In this document: in pieces, positions 35,190 through 44,314 of the stretch | How the letters are laid out: every line of letters begins with the position of its first letter | Numbering within the stretch: the first letter of the stretch is position 1 | Source: Pseudooceanicola pacificus | Lineage (GTDB): Bacteria > Pseudomonadota > Alphaproteobacteria > Rhodobacterales > Rhodobacteraceae | DNA: 64,000 nucleotides | Direction: 5' to 3' | Assembly (NCBI RefSeq): GCF_009789075.1 | Contig: NZ_WNXQ01000001.1 | Location: 186,001 to 250,000 of the forward strand | The notes under the pieces: model-generated | The model's database searches: none | Told to the model about the DNA's origin: nothing | Seen by the model: the letters and a program-made list of their open reading frames with translations, nothing else | Position numbers and translations under genes: made by a program

Positions 35190-36455
35190 TCAGGCCGCGA
35201 TGAACTCGTTCCACTTGCGGACCATGTACTGGTTCTCGTCCATCACCGCGTTCCAGCAGGCGACCGCGCCCATGCGGTCGTAGAACGATCCGCCGTCGCG
35301 GGTCTCGCCCGCCTGGGCCAGGGTGTCGCCGGTGGGCGAGGTGATGACGTCGGTGGCTTCCTTGCCCTCGAACCAGTAGCCCCATTCGTTCGGGGACATG
35401 AATTCCTTGGAGGTCTCGGGCACGGCCGAGTAATAGCCCTGGCGCATCAGATAGCCGCCGACCCAGCCCGAGAGATACCAGTTGATGTACTCGTAGGCCG
35501 CGTCCAGCTCCATGCCCGACAGCGACTTCGACAGGCCGATGCCGCCGCCCCAGGAGCGGTAGCCCTCTTTCAGCGGCTGGTAGACACAGTCGATGCCGCG
35601 CGATTTCACCGCCGTGATGGCGGGCGACCACATCGACTGGATCACCACCTCGCCGCTTGCCATCAGGTTGACGCTTTCATCGAAGGTCTTCCAGAAGGCG
35701 CGGAACTGGCCTGCGCGCTTGGCCTCGGTGAAGATCGCAAAGGTCTTGTCGATCTCGTCCCTGGTCATGTTGCCCTTGTCGCCATACTGGATCTCGCCCA
35801 TGGCCTCGCAGACCATCGCCATGTCCATGATGCCGATCGACGAGATGTCGAGGATCGAGGCCTTGCCCTTGAATTCGGGGTTCAGCAGCTCGGTCCAGCT
35901 TTCGATGGGGCGGCCGATCAGGTCGGGGCGGATCCCCAGCGTATCGGCATTGTAGATCGTCGGGATCAGGGTCATCCAGCCCGTTTCGGAGGCGGCAAAG
36001 GACTTGCCATCCGGGCCGTCGACAAAGCCCACGGTATGGGGCGCGGTGCCCTGAGCAATCGTGCTGTCGGGCGTCAGCTTGCCGTCACGGAAGATGCCGA
36101 CGATCTTGTCGTAATTGGCGATCTTGCTGGTATCCATCGCCTGCAGGTTGCCGGTCGGCCAGACCTTCTTGCAGATCCAGTATTCGATATCCGCGATGTC
36201 GAAACTGTCGGGCTGGGTCGCCGCGCGCTGCGTCACGCTGTCGGAATCCAGCGCCGTCATCTCAAGCGTGAAGCCCAGGTCTTCCTTCACCTTCTTGGCC
36301 ACGTCGTTCAGGTTCGACACGCCGGTGCCGAACTGGCGCAGGGTGATGTTCTTGGTCTCTTGCGCCCAGATCATCGGCGCGGGCAGGGTCGATGCGGCAA
36401 CCGCCGCGCCCCCGGCCCTCAGCACCGAACGGCGGCTCCATCTCATCTTGCTCAT
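35190..36455 (-). CDS. Polyamine/opine-type ABC transporter binding protein (PotD-like)
   Basis: The 421-residue precursor carries a twin-arginine signal (RRSVLRAGG, R8-R9, cleavage near APMIWA), so it is exported folded, unlike the Sec-exported binding protein of the second transporter. The mature part is a type II binding fold: DIADIEYWICKKVWPTGNL, TAPHTVGFVDG, TIYNADTLGIRPDLIGRPIESW, LDISSIGIMDMAM and GGGIGLSKSLSGMELDAAYEYINWYL. It is larger than spermidine PotD (about 350 residues), so the ligand may differ. Confidence 0.88.
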   Translation of the reverse strand: MSKMRWSRRSVLRAGGAAVAASTLPAPMIWAQETKNITLRQFGTGVSNLNDVAKKVKEDLGFTLEMTALDSDSVTQRAATQPDSFDIADIEYWICKKVWPTGNLQAMDTSKIANYDKIVGIFRDGKLTPDSTIAQGTAPHTVGFVDGPDGKSFAASETGWMTLIPTIYNADTLGIRPDLIGRPIESWTELLNPEFKGKASILDISSIGIMDMAMVCEAMGEIQYGDKGNMTRDEIDKTFAIFTEAKRAGQFRAFWKTFDESVNLMASGEVVIQSMWSPAITAVKSRGIDCVYQPLKEGYRSWGGGIGLSKSLSGMELDAAYEYINWYLSGWVGGYLMRQGYYSAVPETSKEFMSPNEWGYWFEGKEATDVITSPTGDTLAQAGETRDGGSFYDRMGAVACWNAVMDENQYMVRKWNEFIAA

Positions 36456-36487
36456 GGTCTTGTCTCCCTATCGTATGTTCGGGGTGG

Positions 36488-37459
36488 TCAGGCCTGGAGG
36501 CGGTGCAGCCGCCCTTCGTCCCATGCCAGCGACACGGCGTCGCCGGGGTTCTTCGGGTCCTTGAAAAAGTCGTGGTCGGGGATCAGGGCCAGCACCTCGG
36601 CCTCGCCCATGGCCGAGGTCACGGCCACATGGTTCCCCTGATATTCGACCGTGCGCACGGTGGCGGCATGGCCCTGGGGCGCCAGGCGCACCTCGTCCGC
36701 GCGCAGGGCGTAGCTGGCATCGCCCAGAGTGATGATGTTGTGCCCGCCCATGAAGCGGGCGACGAATTCGGTGCGCGGCGCGGTGAACACCTCGCGCGCG
36801 GGGCCGGCCTGTTCGATCACGGCGTTGTTCATCACCACCATCTCGTCCGCCAGGGCCAGCGCCTCGTCCTGGCCGTGGGTGACGTGGATGAAGGTGATCC
36901 CCAGCTCGCGCTGCAGGCGCTTCAGCTCGGCCCGCACCCGGATCCGCAGAAAGGGGTCGAGCGCCGAAAGCGGTTCGTCCAGCAGCAGGACACGGGGGTT
37001 GGTGACCAGCGCGCGGGCCAGCGCGACCCGCTGCTGCTGACCACCGGACAGCTGGGCGGGCAGGCGGGCAGAGAGGTGGCCCATGTCCACCAGCTCCAGC
37101 ATCTCGTCGGCCTTCCTGTGGCGCGTCGCCTTGTCCTCGCCCTTCATCTTGAGCGAGAAGGCCACGTTGTCCCTGACCGACAGGTGCGGGAACAGGGCGT
37201 AGCTCTGAAACATCATGGCGGTGCCGCGCTTGGCGGGCGGGAGGTAGGAAATATCGTGCCCGTCCAGCACGATCTGCCCCTCGCTCACGCTTTCATGCCC
37301 GGCGATCATCCGCAGCGTCGACGACTTTCCGCAGCCCGATGGGCCCAGCAGGCAGACGTAGGTGCCATTGGTGAAGACGTGGTTGATGTCATTGACCGCC
37401 AGCGCCGTGCCGTAGCGCTTGGTCAGATGCACCAATTCGAGATCGGCCCCTGATCGCAT
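36488..37459 (-). CDS. Polyamine/opine-type ABC transporter ATPase (PotA-like)
   Basis: The 323-residue ATPase has Walker A GPSGCGKSS, the signature LSGGQQQR, Walker [13 protein letters not shown], the H-loop HVTHGQDEALAL and a C-terminal TOBE domain. Its target is the adjacent permease pair. I choose the ATG at 37459 (MRSGADLELVHL), the natural start of the family; the longer frame upstream runs through the GntR promoter region. First gene of the operon, divergent from the GntR regulator. Confidence 0.92.
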   Translation of the reverse strand: MRSGADLELVHLTKRYGTALAVNDINHVFTNGTYVCLLGPSGCGKSSTLRMIAGHESVSEGQIVLDGHDISYLPPAKRGTAMMFQSYALFPHLSVRDNVAFSLKMKGEDKATRHRKADEMLELVDMGHLSARLPAQLSGGQQQRVALARALVTNPRVLLLDEPLSALDPFLRIRVRAELKRLQRELGITFIHVTHGQDEALALADEMVVMNNAVIEQAGPAREVFTAPRTEFVARFMGGHNIITLGDASYALRADEVRLAPQGHAATVRTVEYQGNHVAVTSAMGEAEVLALIPDHDFFKDPKNPGDAVSLAWDEGRLHRLQA

Positions 37460-37600
37460 GTGTCCCTCGTGCGTTCCCTGCGGGCGAGGTTGGCCGACTC
37501 GCCCCGCGCACCGCAGGAAATTCCGCCCCGCCGGCAGGGCGGAACGACAGATGCCCAGAACTCGGGCGGCCCCCGGTGCACGCCGCCCAATATTTGGAAC

Positions 37601-37616
37601 AATTCTGTATACAATA
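37601..37616. promoter_or_regulatory. Candidate GntR/FCD operator
   Basis: TGTATACA at 37606-37613 is a perfect palindrome inside the AT-rich stretch TTCTGTATACAATAT, which fits the inverted (T)TGTATACA(A) half-sites bound by FCD-type GntR regulators. It lies between the divergent ABC operon and the GntR gene in otherwise GC-rich DNA, so it may overlap promoters for both. Confidence 0.5.
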
Positions 37617-37715
37617 TCGTTGACGATACCGGGCGGCGGCTGGCACCGCGTTCCGCCTTGCCGCCCGGCGGGTGTTCTTTCACGATCCGGACAAGTTGAA
37701 AGACCGGGGGGTGGT

Positions 37716-38402
37716 ATGTTCGAAAGCCCAGACAGGGCCGATCCGGCCAGCACGCGCATCGCCCAGGCCATGGCCCTGGCGATCCACGAACACCGGCTGG
37801 CCCCGGGCGCCAAGCTGTCCGAGGACGAGGTGGGCGAGGTCTACGGCGTCAGCCGCACCGTCGTGCGCGCCGCCCTGCAGCAGCTGGCGCATCAGCGGCT
37901 GGTCGACCTGCGCCGCAACCGGGGCGCCTATGTCGCCCAGCCCACCGTGCGCGAGGCGCGCGAGGTGTTCGAGGCCCGCGCCCTGCTGGAACCCCGCACC
38001 GCCCGGTCCGCCGCCGAACGTGCCGGACCCGGGGATGTCGCCACACTGCGGGCCCACCTGGCCGAGGAACACGCCGCCCTGGCGCAGGAGGAACCGGCCC
38101 GCGCGCTCTACCTCTCGGGCCAGTTCCATGTCGAAATCGCGCGCATCGCCGATCAGGCCACGATCTTCGACTTCGTCTCGCAGCTGGTCGCCAGATCCTC
38201 GCTGATCATCGCGCTTTACTGGCAAAGACGCACCGCCCTGTGCGAAAGCAATGCACACCACGCGCTGATCGACGCCTTTGCCGCCAATGACGGCCCGGCC
38301 GCCGAAGAGCTGATGAAAAGCCACCTGCTGGACCTGCTGTCGTCTCTCGACCTGCGCAACCGGCCCAGCGTGGCCCGTTCGCTGCGCGAGGCACTGGAAT
38401 AG
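37716..38402 (+). CDS. GntR-family transcriptional regulator, FCD type
   Basis: The 228-residue protein has an N-terminal winged helix (KLSEDEVGEVYGVSRTVVRAALQQLAHQRLVDLRRNRGAYVA, about residues 33-75) and an all-helical FCD ligand domain with metal-ligand positions around EARALLEPRTA, FHVEIARIA and HHALIDAFAANDG. It probably represses the divergent ABC operon and responds to its substrate or a breakdown product. GGGGGT precedes the ATG at 37716. The SDR gene follows in the same direction after 37 nt. Confidence 0.9.
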   Translation: MFESPDRADPASTRIAQAMALAIHEHRLAPGAKLSEDEVGEVYGVSRTVVRAALQQLAHQRLVDLRRNRGAYVAQPTVREAREVFEARALLEPRTARSAAERAGPGDVATLRAHLAEEHAALAQEEPARALYLSGQFHVEIARIADQATIFDFVSQLVARSSLIIALYWQRRTALCESNAHHALIDAFAANDGPAAEELMKSHLLDLLSSLDLRNRPSVARSLREALE

Positions 38403-38439
38403 CGCCGCACCCGGCGCGCGGGCTGCAAGGGAGGATGAC

Positions 38440-39240
38440 ATGGACCTGCAACTGAAGGGCAAGATCGCCGTGGTGACCGGCGGCAGCCGGGGCATCGGGC
38501 TGGCCGCCGCCAAGGCGCTGGCGGCCGAGGGCGTCGATATCGCCATCGTCGGACGCGACCGCGCCGCCGCCGAGGCCGCGGCGCAGCAGATCGCCGCCAC
38601 CTATGGCGTGCGCGCCATCGCCAGCCCGGCGGACACAAGCGACGACGCATCGGTGGCGGCAATGGGCCGGCACGTGAGCGAGACGCTCGGCGGCATCGAC
38701 ATCGTGGTCAACTGCGCCGCCGAACCCTCGGGCCAGGCGAAACCGCCCTCGGCGCTGGAGATCACCGAAGAGCATCTGATGCGGCACATGAACACCAAGG
38801 TGATGGGCTACCTGCGGGTGGCCCGCGCCGCCCTGCCCCATATGACGGCGCAGGGCTGGGGGCGCGTGATCTCGATCAGCGGCATGGGGGCGCGGCGGCC
38901 GGGGAATATCGCCGGGTCGATCCGGAACGTGGGCGTTCAGGCGATGAGCAAGAACCTGGCGCAGGACCTGGCGGGCACCGGCGTGACCACCTCGGTCATC
39001 CACCCGGGCATGACCCGGACCGAAAAGGTGGACGAGATGCTGGACCGGCGCGCCGCGCAGCAGGGCACCGACCGCGCCACGGTGGAACAGCCCCTGCTGG
39101 CCGGCGTACTGAATGGCGAGCTGCCGACCGCCGAGGACATCGCCCATATCGTGGCCTTCCTCGCCTCGCCGCTGTCCTCGGCGATCAATGGCGACGTGAT
39201 CACCGCCGCGGGCGGGAGCCGGGGCGTGATCGAATACTAG
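38440..39240 (+). CDS. SDR-family protein lacking the catalytic YxxxK pair
   Basis: The 266-residue protein has an SDR Rossmann fold with cofactor loop TGGSRGIG (13-20), Asp/Arg after strand 2 (GRDR) and NCAAEPSG in place of the usual NNAG. After Ser147 the position expected to hold the catalytic Tyr is Gly159 and the Lys position is Asn163 (segment IAGSIRNVGVQAMSKNL). The C-terminal loop HPGMTRTE and GGSRGVIEY are otherwise normal. It should bind NAD(P) but may not do classical SDR redox chemistry; similar GSIRNVAV-type SDRs exist. GGGAGGA precedes the ATG. Confidence 0.82.
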   Translation: MDLQLKGKIAVVTGGSRGIGLAAAKALAAEGVDIAIVGRDRAAAEAAAQQIAATYGVRAIASPADTSDDASVAAMGRHVSETLGGIDIVVNCAAEPSGQAKPPSALEITEEHLMRHMNTKVMGYLRVARAALPHMTAQGWGRVISISGMGARRPGNIAGSIRNVGVQAMSKNLAQDLAGTGVTTSVIHPGMTRTEKVDEMLDRRAAQQGTDRATVEQPLLAGVLNGELPTAEDIAHIVAFLASPLSSAINGDVITAAGGSRGVIEY

Positions 39241-39252
39241 AGGGCCAGGAGC

Positions 39253-40347
39253 CTAGCCGACGATCCGCAGCTCTTTGGGAAAGGTGGTGAGCGAACGGCA
39301 GCCATCCCCGGTGATCAGGATGTCATCCTCGATCCGCACCCCGACGCGGCCCAGCAGGTACAGGCCCGGCTCGTCGGTGAAGACCATGCCGGGCTGCAGC
39401 AGCTGGTGGTTGCCGCGCATGATATAGGGCGCTTCGTGCACCTCGCGCCCCAGGCCGTGGCCGGTCTTGGTGCGGATGTACTCGGCAAAGGGCGATGCCT
39501 CCAGCACGCCGGTCACCGCATCGTCCACGTCATGGGCCGAGACGCCGGGCCCGGCGACCTCGTGCCCCTTGCGGTTGGCGGCCAGCACCGTGGCATAGAC
39601 CTGCTGCGCCTCGTCCGGGGCGTGGCCCACAAAGACGGTGCGGGTGATATCCGCTGTCAGCCCGCCGTAGACCGCGCCGAAATCGAACAGCAGCGCATCG
39701 CCGGGCCGGATCGCGTAATCCGCCCGGGCGCTGGCATGGGGCTGGGCCGAATTGGCCCCGGCGGCGACGATCGGGGTAAAGGCCAGCGCCTCGGCCCCGT
39801 GGCCGAACATCGCCTGCACCAGGCGGCGTTCGACGTCCTTTTCGCTCTGGCCCGCCTTGAGATCCTGCAGGACCTCTTCCAGCGCGGCCTCGGAAATGCG
39901 GATCGCCTGTTCCAGCGCGGCGATCTCGTCCGGGGTCTTGCACAGCCGCAGGCCCGAGATCTCGCGCTCGGCGTCCACCACGCGCAGCCCCGGCATGGCC
40001 TGGACCAGCGCATGATGGACAAAGACGCGCATCACCTGCCCCTCGACCGCCAGGCTGCGCAGCGGCATATGCGCCGCCAGCGCGGCAAATGCCGGGGCAT
40101 GGCCGGTCTGGTCGCGCCAGTCGAAGGTCTCTCCCTCGAAGCCGACCTCGTCCCACGAGGCGAGTTCAAGGTTCGGCACGATGGCGGCGGGCGGCCCTTC
40201 GACCGGCACCACGACCAGCAGCGGGCGCTCGAACGACAGAAAGGCATGGCCCATGATCCGGGTGAAATTCGACCCGGGCACCAAAGCCACGGCATCGACA
40301 CCCAGGGTGCGGGCGATCTCGCGCAGGGGGGCGTAACGGTCTGTCAT
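39253..40347 (-). CDS. M24-family metallopeptidase (Xaa-Pro peptidase-like)
   Basis: The 364-residue protein has a creatinase-type N-terminal domain and a pita-bread catalytic domain with all five metal ligands in order: Asp in LLFDFGAVYGG, Asp in TADITR, His in GHGLGREVHEAPY, Glu in FTDEPGLY and Glu in RIEDDILI. It may cleave Xaa-Pro dipeptides or a C-N bond of a small nitrogen compound, as creatinase and ectoine hydrolase relatives do. The ATG at 40347 overlaps the aminotransferase stop (ATGA), so the two are coupled. Confidence 0.88.
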   Translation of the reverse strand: MTDRYAPLREIARTLGVDAVALVPGSNFTRIMGHAFLSFERPLLVVVPVEGPPAAIVPNLELASWDEVGFEGETFDWRDQTGHAPAFAALAAHMPLRSLAVEGQVMRVFVHHALVQAMPGLRVVDAEREISGLRLCKTPDEIAALEQAIRISEAALEEVLQDLKAGQSEKDVERRLVQAMFGHGAEALAFTPIVAAGANSAQPHASARADYAIRPGDALLFDFGAVYGGLTADITRTVFVGHAPDEAQQVYATVLAANRKGHEVAGPGVSAHDVDDAVTGVLEASPFAEYIRTKTGHGLGREVHEAPYIMRGNHQLLQPGMVFTDEPGLYLLGRVGVRIEDDILITGDGCRSLTTFPKELRIVG

Positions 40348-41270
40348 GCGGTGTCCTTGTCTACCAAGCCCTTGTAGAGCTCGCGGATGCGGCGGAAGAC
40401 CGGGCCGCGCCCGCCCTCGGTGCCAATGGTGCGGCCGTCGATCTCGGCCACCGGGGTCTGCGCGCCGAAGGTGCCGGTAAGGAAGGCCTCGTCGGCGCCA
40501 TAGGCTTCGACCAGCGAATAGTTCCTTTCGAACACCGGGATGCCATCGGCGCGGCAGAGCTCGATCACCTTGCGCCGGGTGACGCCGTTCATGCAGTAGT
40601 CGCCCGTGCTGGTCCAGACCTCGCCCCTGCGCACGATGAAGAAGTTGCAGGCGTTGGTGGTGTTCACGAAACCATGCGGGTCGAGCATCAGCCCTTCGTC
40701 CGCCCCGGCCTGTTCGGCCTGGATGCAGGCGATCACGCAATTCAGCTTGGAATGGCTGTTGTACTTGGCATCCTGGCTCATCGGCAGGCCGCGCACCTGC
40801 GGCACGGTCGCCAGCCGGATGCCACGGGACTGCAGCGTATCGACGGGTTTGGAATGTTCCATGATGATCACCACCGTCGGGCCCGAACGGCTGAGCGAGG
40901 GGTGCTGGAACGGCCGCACCTTGACGCCGCGGGTGACCATCAGGCGGCAGTGCACGTCATGGTGCATCGCATTCGCCTCGCGCGTCATTTCCAGCGCGGC
41001 GACCAGCTGGTCGCGGGTCATGCCGATGTCCAGCGCCACCGCCTTGCAGCTTTCGTAGAGCCGGTCCAGATGATCGTCGAGGAACGCCCATTTGCCGTTG
41101 TAGAGGCGCATCCCCTCCCACATCCCGTCGCCCAGCATGAAGCCGCTGTCGTAGACGCTGACCTTGGCGTCGTCGCGATGCTTCAGCGCGCCGTCGACAT
41201 AGATCAGGATATCCGCGTTGCGGGGATCGTCCTCGGCGGAATGGGTGGTGGTCTCGGTCTCGGGGCTCAT
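40344..41270 (-). CDS. Class IV aminotransferase (D-amino-acid or branched-chain type)
   Basis: The 308-residue PLP enzyme has the class IV fold: [23 protein letters not shown] at the start, [26 protein letters not shown] with the probable PLP lysine, [20 protein letters not shown] and a C-terminal phosphate-binding [15 protein letters not shown]. It transfers an amino group between a D- or branched amino acid and 2-oxoglutarate or pyruvate. I choose the ATG at 41270 with GGAG 6 nt upstream. It is divergent from the second ABC operon. Confidence 0.87.
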   Translation of the reverse strand: MSPETETTTHSAEDDPRNADILIYVDGALKHRDDAKVSVYDSGFMLGDGMWEGMRLYNGKWAFLDDHLDRLYESCKAVALDIGMTRDQLVAALEMTREANAMHHDVHCRLMVTRGVKVRPFQHPSLSRSGPTVVIIMEHSKPVDTLQSRGIRLATVPQVRGLPMSQDAKYNSHSKLNCVIACIQAEQAGADEGLMLDPHGFVNTTNACNFFIVRRGEVWTSTGDYCMNGVTRRKVIELCRADGIPVFERNYSLVEAYGADEAFLTGTFGAQTPVAEIDGRTIGTEGGRGPVFRRIRELYKGLVDKDTA

Positions 41271-41491
41271 CGGCGGCTCCTGCAATCGGGTGTGCCGATT
41301 GGTCGGTCAGATCCCGTCCGGTGTCCAGCCCCCAGACCACTGCCCTCTTGACCGATCCGCCGGCGATGCGCAGGCTTTCGGCACCAGCAGAATTTGACCA
41401 TCGGAAAACCGGCCCCACCCCAACGAGGGTTTGCAAGCGGCTGCGTTTTCTGCGGCCATGGGGCCGAAAACTGGATGGAGACCACGCGCGG

Positions 41492-42562
41492 ATGATCGAA
41501 ATCGAAGGTGTCACCAAAATTTACGGAGAGGGCAAAAGCGCCTTCCATGCCCTCGACGACGTGTCCGTCACGATCCGCGAAAACGAGTTCTTCACCCTGC
41601 TGGGCCCATCGGGCTGCGGCAAGACCACCCTGCTGCGCACCATCGCCGGATTCGTCGATCCGACGCGCGGGGCGATAAGGCTGGCGGGCAAGAGCCTGCT
41701 GGAAAGCCCCCCGCACAAGCGGCCGGTGAACACCGTCTTCCAGTCCTACGCGCTGTTTCCGCACATGACCGTGGCGCAGAACATCGCCTTTGGGCTTGAG
41801 ATGCAGGGAAAGCCAAGGGTCGAGGTGAAGGAGACGGTGGCCCGCATGCTGGAGCTTGTCCGCATGACGCCGATGGCCGACCGCCAGACCGGCCAGATCT
41901 CGGGCGGGCAGCAGCAGCGGGTCGCCCTGGCCCGCGCCCTGGCCCCGCGCCCCGAGGTGCTGCTGCTGGACGAGCCGCTGTCGGCGCTGGATTTCAAGCT
42001 GCGCAAGGACATGCAGCTGGAGCTGAAGCGCCTGCAGGCGGAAACCGGGATCACCTTCATCTTTGTCACCCACGACCAGGAGGAAGCGCTGACCATGTCG
42101 GACCGGATCGCGGTGATGAATGCCGGCCGGATCCGCCAGATCGGCAGCCCGCGCGAGATCTACGACCAGCCCGCCGAACGCTTCGTCGCGGATTTCATCG
42201 GCGACACGAACTTCGTCGAGATCGAGCTGCTGGAGACCGAGGGCGAGACCGCCGGCATCCGCCTGCCCTCGGGGCGCGAGACGCGGGCCAGGTCCGGTGC
42301 CGAGGCCCGGCCCGGCAAGGCGACCCTGGCGGTGCGCCCGGAACACGCCCGGCTTGTCCCGCCAGAAGAGGCGCTGATGGCCGGCACCCTGGCCGAGATC
42401 GTCTATTTCGGCACCGACACGCATTACCATGTCGCGCTCGACAGCGGCGCCCGCTTCGTCATCCGGCAGCAGAACGCCCCGCATCACAGGCAGACCCATG
42501 CCACCGGCGACAGGGTGGGCGTCAGCTTCGCCCCCGGTGTGGGCCAGGTGCTGAGGGACTGA
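41492..42562 (+). CDS. Second polyamine/opine-type ABC transporter ATPase (PotA-like)
   Basis: The 356-residue ATPase has Walker A GPSGCGKT (38-45), the signature ISGGQQQR, Walker [13 protein letters not shown]-loop [10 protein letters not shown] and a TOBE domain (about 240-350). It is first in an ATPase-permease-permease-binding protein operon whose genes nearly touch. The ATG at 41492 is the natural family start; no strong ribosome-binding site lies at ideal distance. Confidence 0.92.
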   Translation: MIEIEGVTKIYGEGKSAFHALDDVSVTIRENEFFTLLGPSGCGKTTLLRTIAGFVDPTRGAIRLAGKSLLESPPHKRPVNTVFQSYALFPHMTVAQNIAFGLEMQGKPRVEVKETVARMLELVRMTPMADRQTGQISGGQQQRVALARALAPRPEVLLLDEPLSALDFKLRKDMQLELKRLQAETGITFIFVTHDQEEALTMSDRIAVMNAGRIRQIGSPREIYDQPAERFVADFIGDTNFVEIELLETEGETAGIRLPSGRETRARSGAEARPGKATLAVRPEHARLVPPEEALMAGTLAEIVYFGTDTHYHVALDSGARFVIRQQNAPHHRQTHATGDRVGVSFAPGVGQVLRD

Positions 42563-42566
42563 CGCG

Positions 42567-43484
42567 ATGGCCGATGACCTCTCACCCGCACGCGCGGCCC
42601 GGGAAAGACGCAGCCGCCTGCTGCTGCTGACCCCGGCGATGATCATCCTGCTGCTGGCCGCATCCGGGCCGCTGCTGATCGTGCTGATCTATTCCTTCCT
42701 GACCCCGGGCGATTATGGCGGGGTGGTCTGGAAATTCTCGTGGGATGCCTGGTTCTCGGTCGTGGCCGAGCGGGATTTCTTTACCGACGAGCTGTCCTTT
42801 GCCGATGCGCATCTGTCGATCTTCTGGCGGTCGGTCAAGCTGTCGCTGATGACCACCGTGGCGGCGCTGATCTTTGGCTTTCCCACCGCCTATTTCATCG
42901 CGACGCGGCCCAAGCGCAGCCGGGATTTCTGGATGCTGCTGATCATGATCCCGTTCTGGACCAACCTGCTGATCCGCACCTTCGCCATCATGGAGCTGAT
43001 CCGCGCCGAGGGCACGGTGAACATGCTGCTGCTGTGGACCGGGATCATCGACGAGCCGATCCAGATGCTGTTCACCGAATTCTCGATCATGCTGGGCATG
43101 GTCTATGTCTATCTGCCGCTGATGATCCTGCCGATCTATGCCTCGATGGAGCGGCTGGATTTCTCGCTGGTCGAGGCCGCCTATGACCTCTACGCCACCC
43201 GCTGGCGGGTGCTGCGGCGGGTGATCTTTCCGCTGGTGCGGCCCGGGGTCATCGCCGGGTCCATCCTGGTCTTCATCCCCTGCCTTGGCGCCTATGTCAC
43301 CCCGCGCGTACTGGGCGGCGGCAAGAACCTGATGCTGGGCAACCTGATCGAACTGCAGTTCGGCCAGGGCCGCAACTGGCCGCTGGGGGCCGCCCTGTCG
43401 CTGAGCCTGCTGGCCATCGTGATGGTGGCGCTGATCTTCTACGTCCGCGCCGTCGGCCGCGACGGGGAGAAGGCGCATGGCTAG
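42567..43484 (+). CDS. Second ABC transporter permease, PotB-like
   Basis: The 305-residue protein has six helices; MIPFWTNLLIRTFAIM and the EAA loop SLVEAAYDLYATRWRVLRRVIFPLVRPGV are typical of PotB. It follows the ATPase gene by 4 nt and overlaps the next permease gene by 8 nt. Confidence 0.92.
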   Translation: MADDLSPARAARERRSRLLLLTPAMIILLLAASGPLLIVLIYSFLTPGDYGGVVWKFSWDAWFSVVAERDFFTDELSFADAHLSIFWRSVKLSLMTTVAALIFGFPTAYFIATRPKRSRDFWMLLIMIPFWTNLLIRTFAIMELIRAEGTVNMLLLWTGIIDEPIQMLFTEFSIMLGMVYVYLPLMILPIYASMERLDFSLVEAAYDLYATRWRVLRRVIFPLVRPGVIAGSILVFIPCLGAYVTPRVLGGGKNLMLGNLIELQFGQGRNWPLGAALSLSLLAIVMVALIFYVRAVGRDGEKAHG

Positions 43485-44277
43485 AACCTTCGACATCCGC
43501 AAGCAGACCGGGTTCACCGCGCTGGCGATCACCTGCTTTGCCGTGCTCTACATGCCGATCGTGCTGCTGGTGGTCTATTCCTTCAACGCGGGCAGTTCCA
43601 TCGCGATATGGGAGGGGTTCTCCTTCCGCTGGTACGCCACCGCCTGGGACAACGACCAGGTTCAGGCCGCGACGATCCGGTCGCTGGTGATCGCCTGCTG
43701 CGCCTCGGGGATCGCGACCTTTGCCGCCGTTCTGGCCGCGCTGGCCACCACCCGGACCAAGCCGTGGAAGGGGCAGACCCTGGCCTTTGCCATGGTGAAC
43801 CAGCCGCTCATGGTGCCCGAGATCGTGACCGCCGTGGCGCTGCTGATCTTCTTTGCCATGATCAAGGTGTCGACCGGCTATACCGGGCTGGGCTACCTGA
43901 TCCTGGCGCATTCGGCCTTTTGCATCCCCTTTGCCTATTTGCCGGTGCGCGCGCGTCTGCAGGGGATGGACCTCACGCTGGAACAGGCGGCGTCGGACCT
44001 CTATGCCACGCCGTTCCAGATCTTCCGCCGCATCACCCTGCCACAACTCTTCCCCGGCATCCTCGCCGGGGCGATGCTGGCCTTCGTCATTTCGCTCGAC
44101 GACGTGGTCATCACCGAATTTGTCAAATCGGCGGGGCAGGACACGCTGCCCACCTACATGCTGGGGCAGCTCCGGCGGGTCGTCACTCCGGAGATCAACG
44201 CGATCTCGACCGTGCTGCTGGCCATATCGGTCGTCATGGTCATCGCGTTCTTCTTCCTGAGCCGGGTCAGGAAATGA
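43477..44277 (+). CDS. Second ABC transporter permease, PotC-like
   Basis: The 266-residue protein has six helices, with LYMPIVLLVVYSFNAG in the first and the EAA loop TLEQAASDLYATPFQIFRRITLPQLFPGI. FVISLDDVVITEFVKSAG is the characteristic PotC sequence. It pairs with the preceding permease. Confidence 0.93.
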   Translation: MARTFDIRKQTGFTALAITCFAVLYMPIVLLVVYSFNAGSSIAIWEGFSFRWYATAWDNDQVQAATIRSLVIACCASGIATFAAVLAALATTRTKPWKGQTLAFAMVNQPLMVPEIVTAVALLIFFAMIKVSTGYTGLGYLILAHSAFCIPFAYLPVRARLQGMDLTLEQAASDLYATPFQIFRRITLPQLFPGILAGAMLAFVISLDDVVITEFVKSAGQDTLPTYMLGQLRRVVTPEINAISTVLLAISVVMVIAFFFLSRVRK

Positions 44278-44314
44278 CCCTCACCAACCAAGAACCAACA
44301 GGGAGCACTTCACC

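Noticed and set aside
41345-41405. TTGACC words read as -35 boxes in the second ABC promoter
   Set aside because: No matching -10 element lies at 16-18 bp; I kept only the repeat observation.
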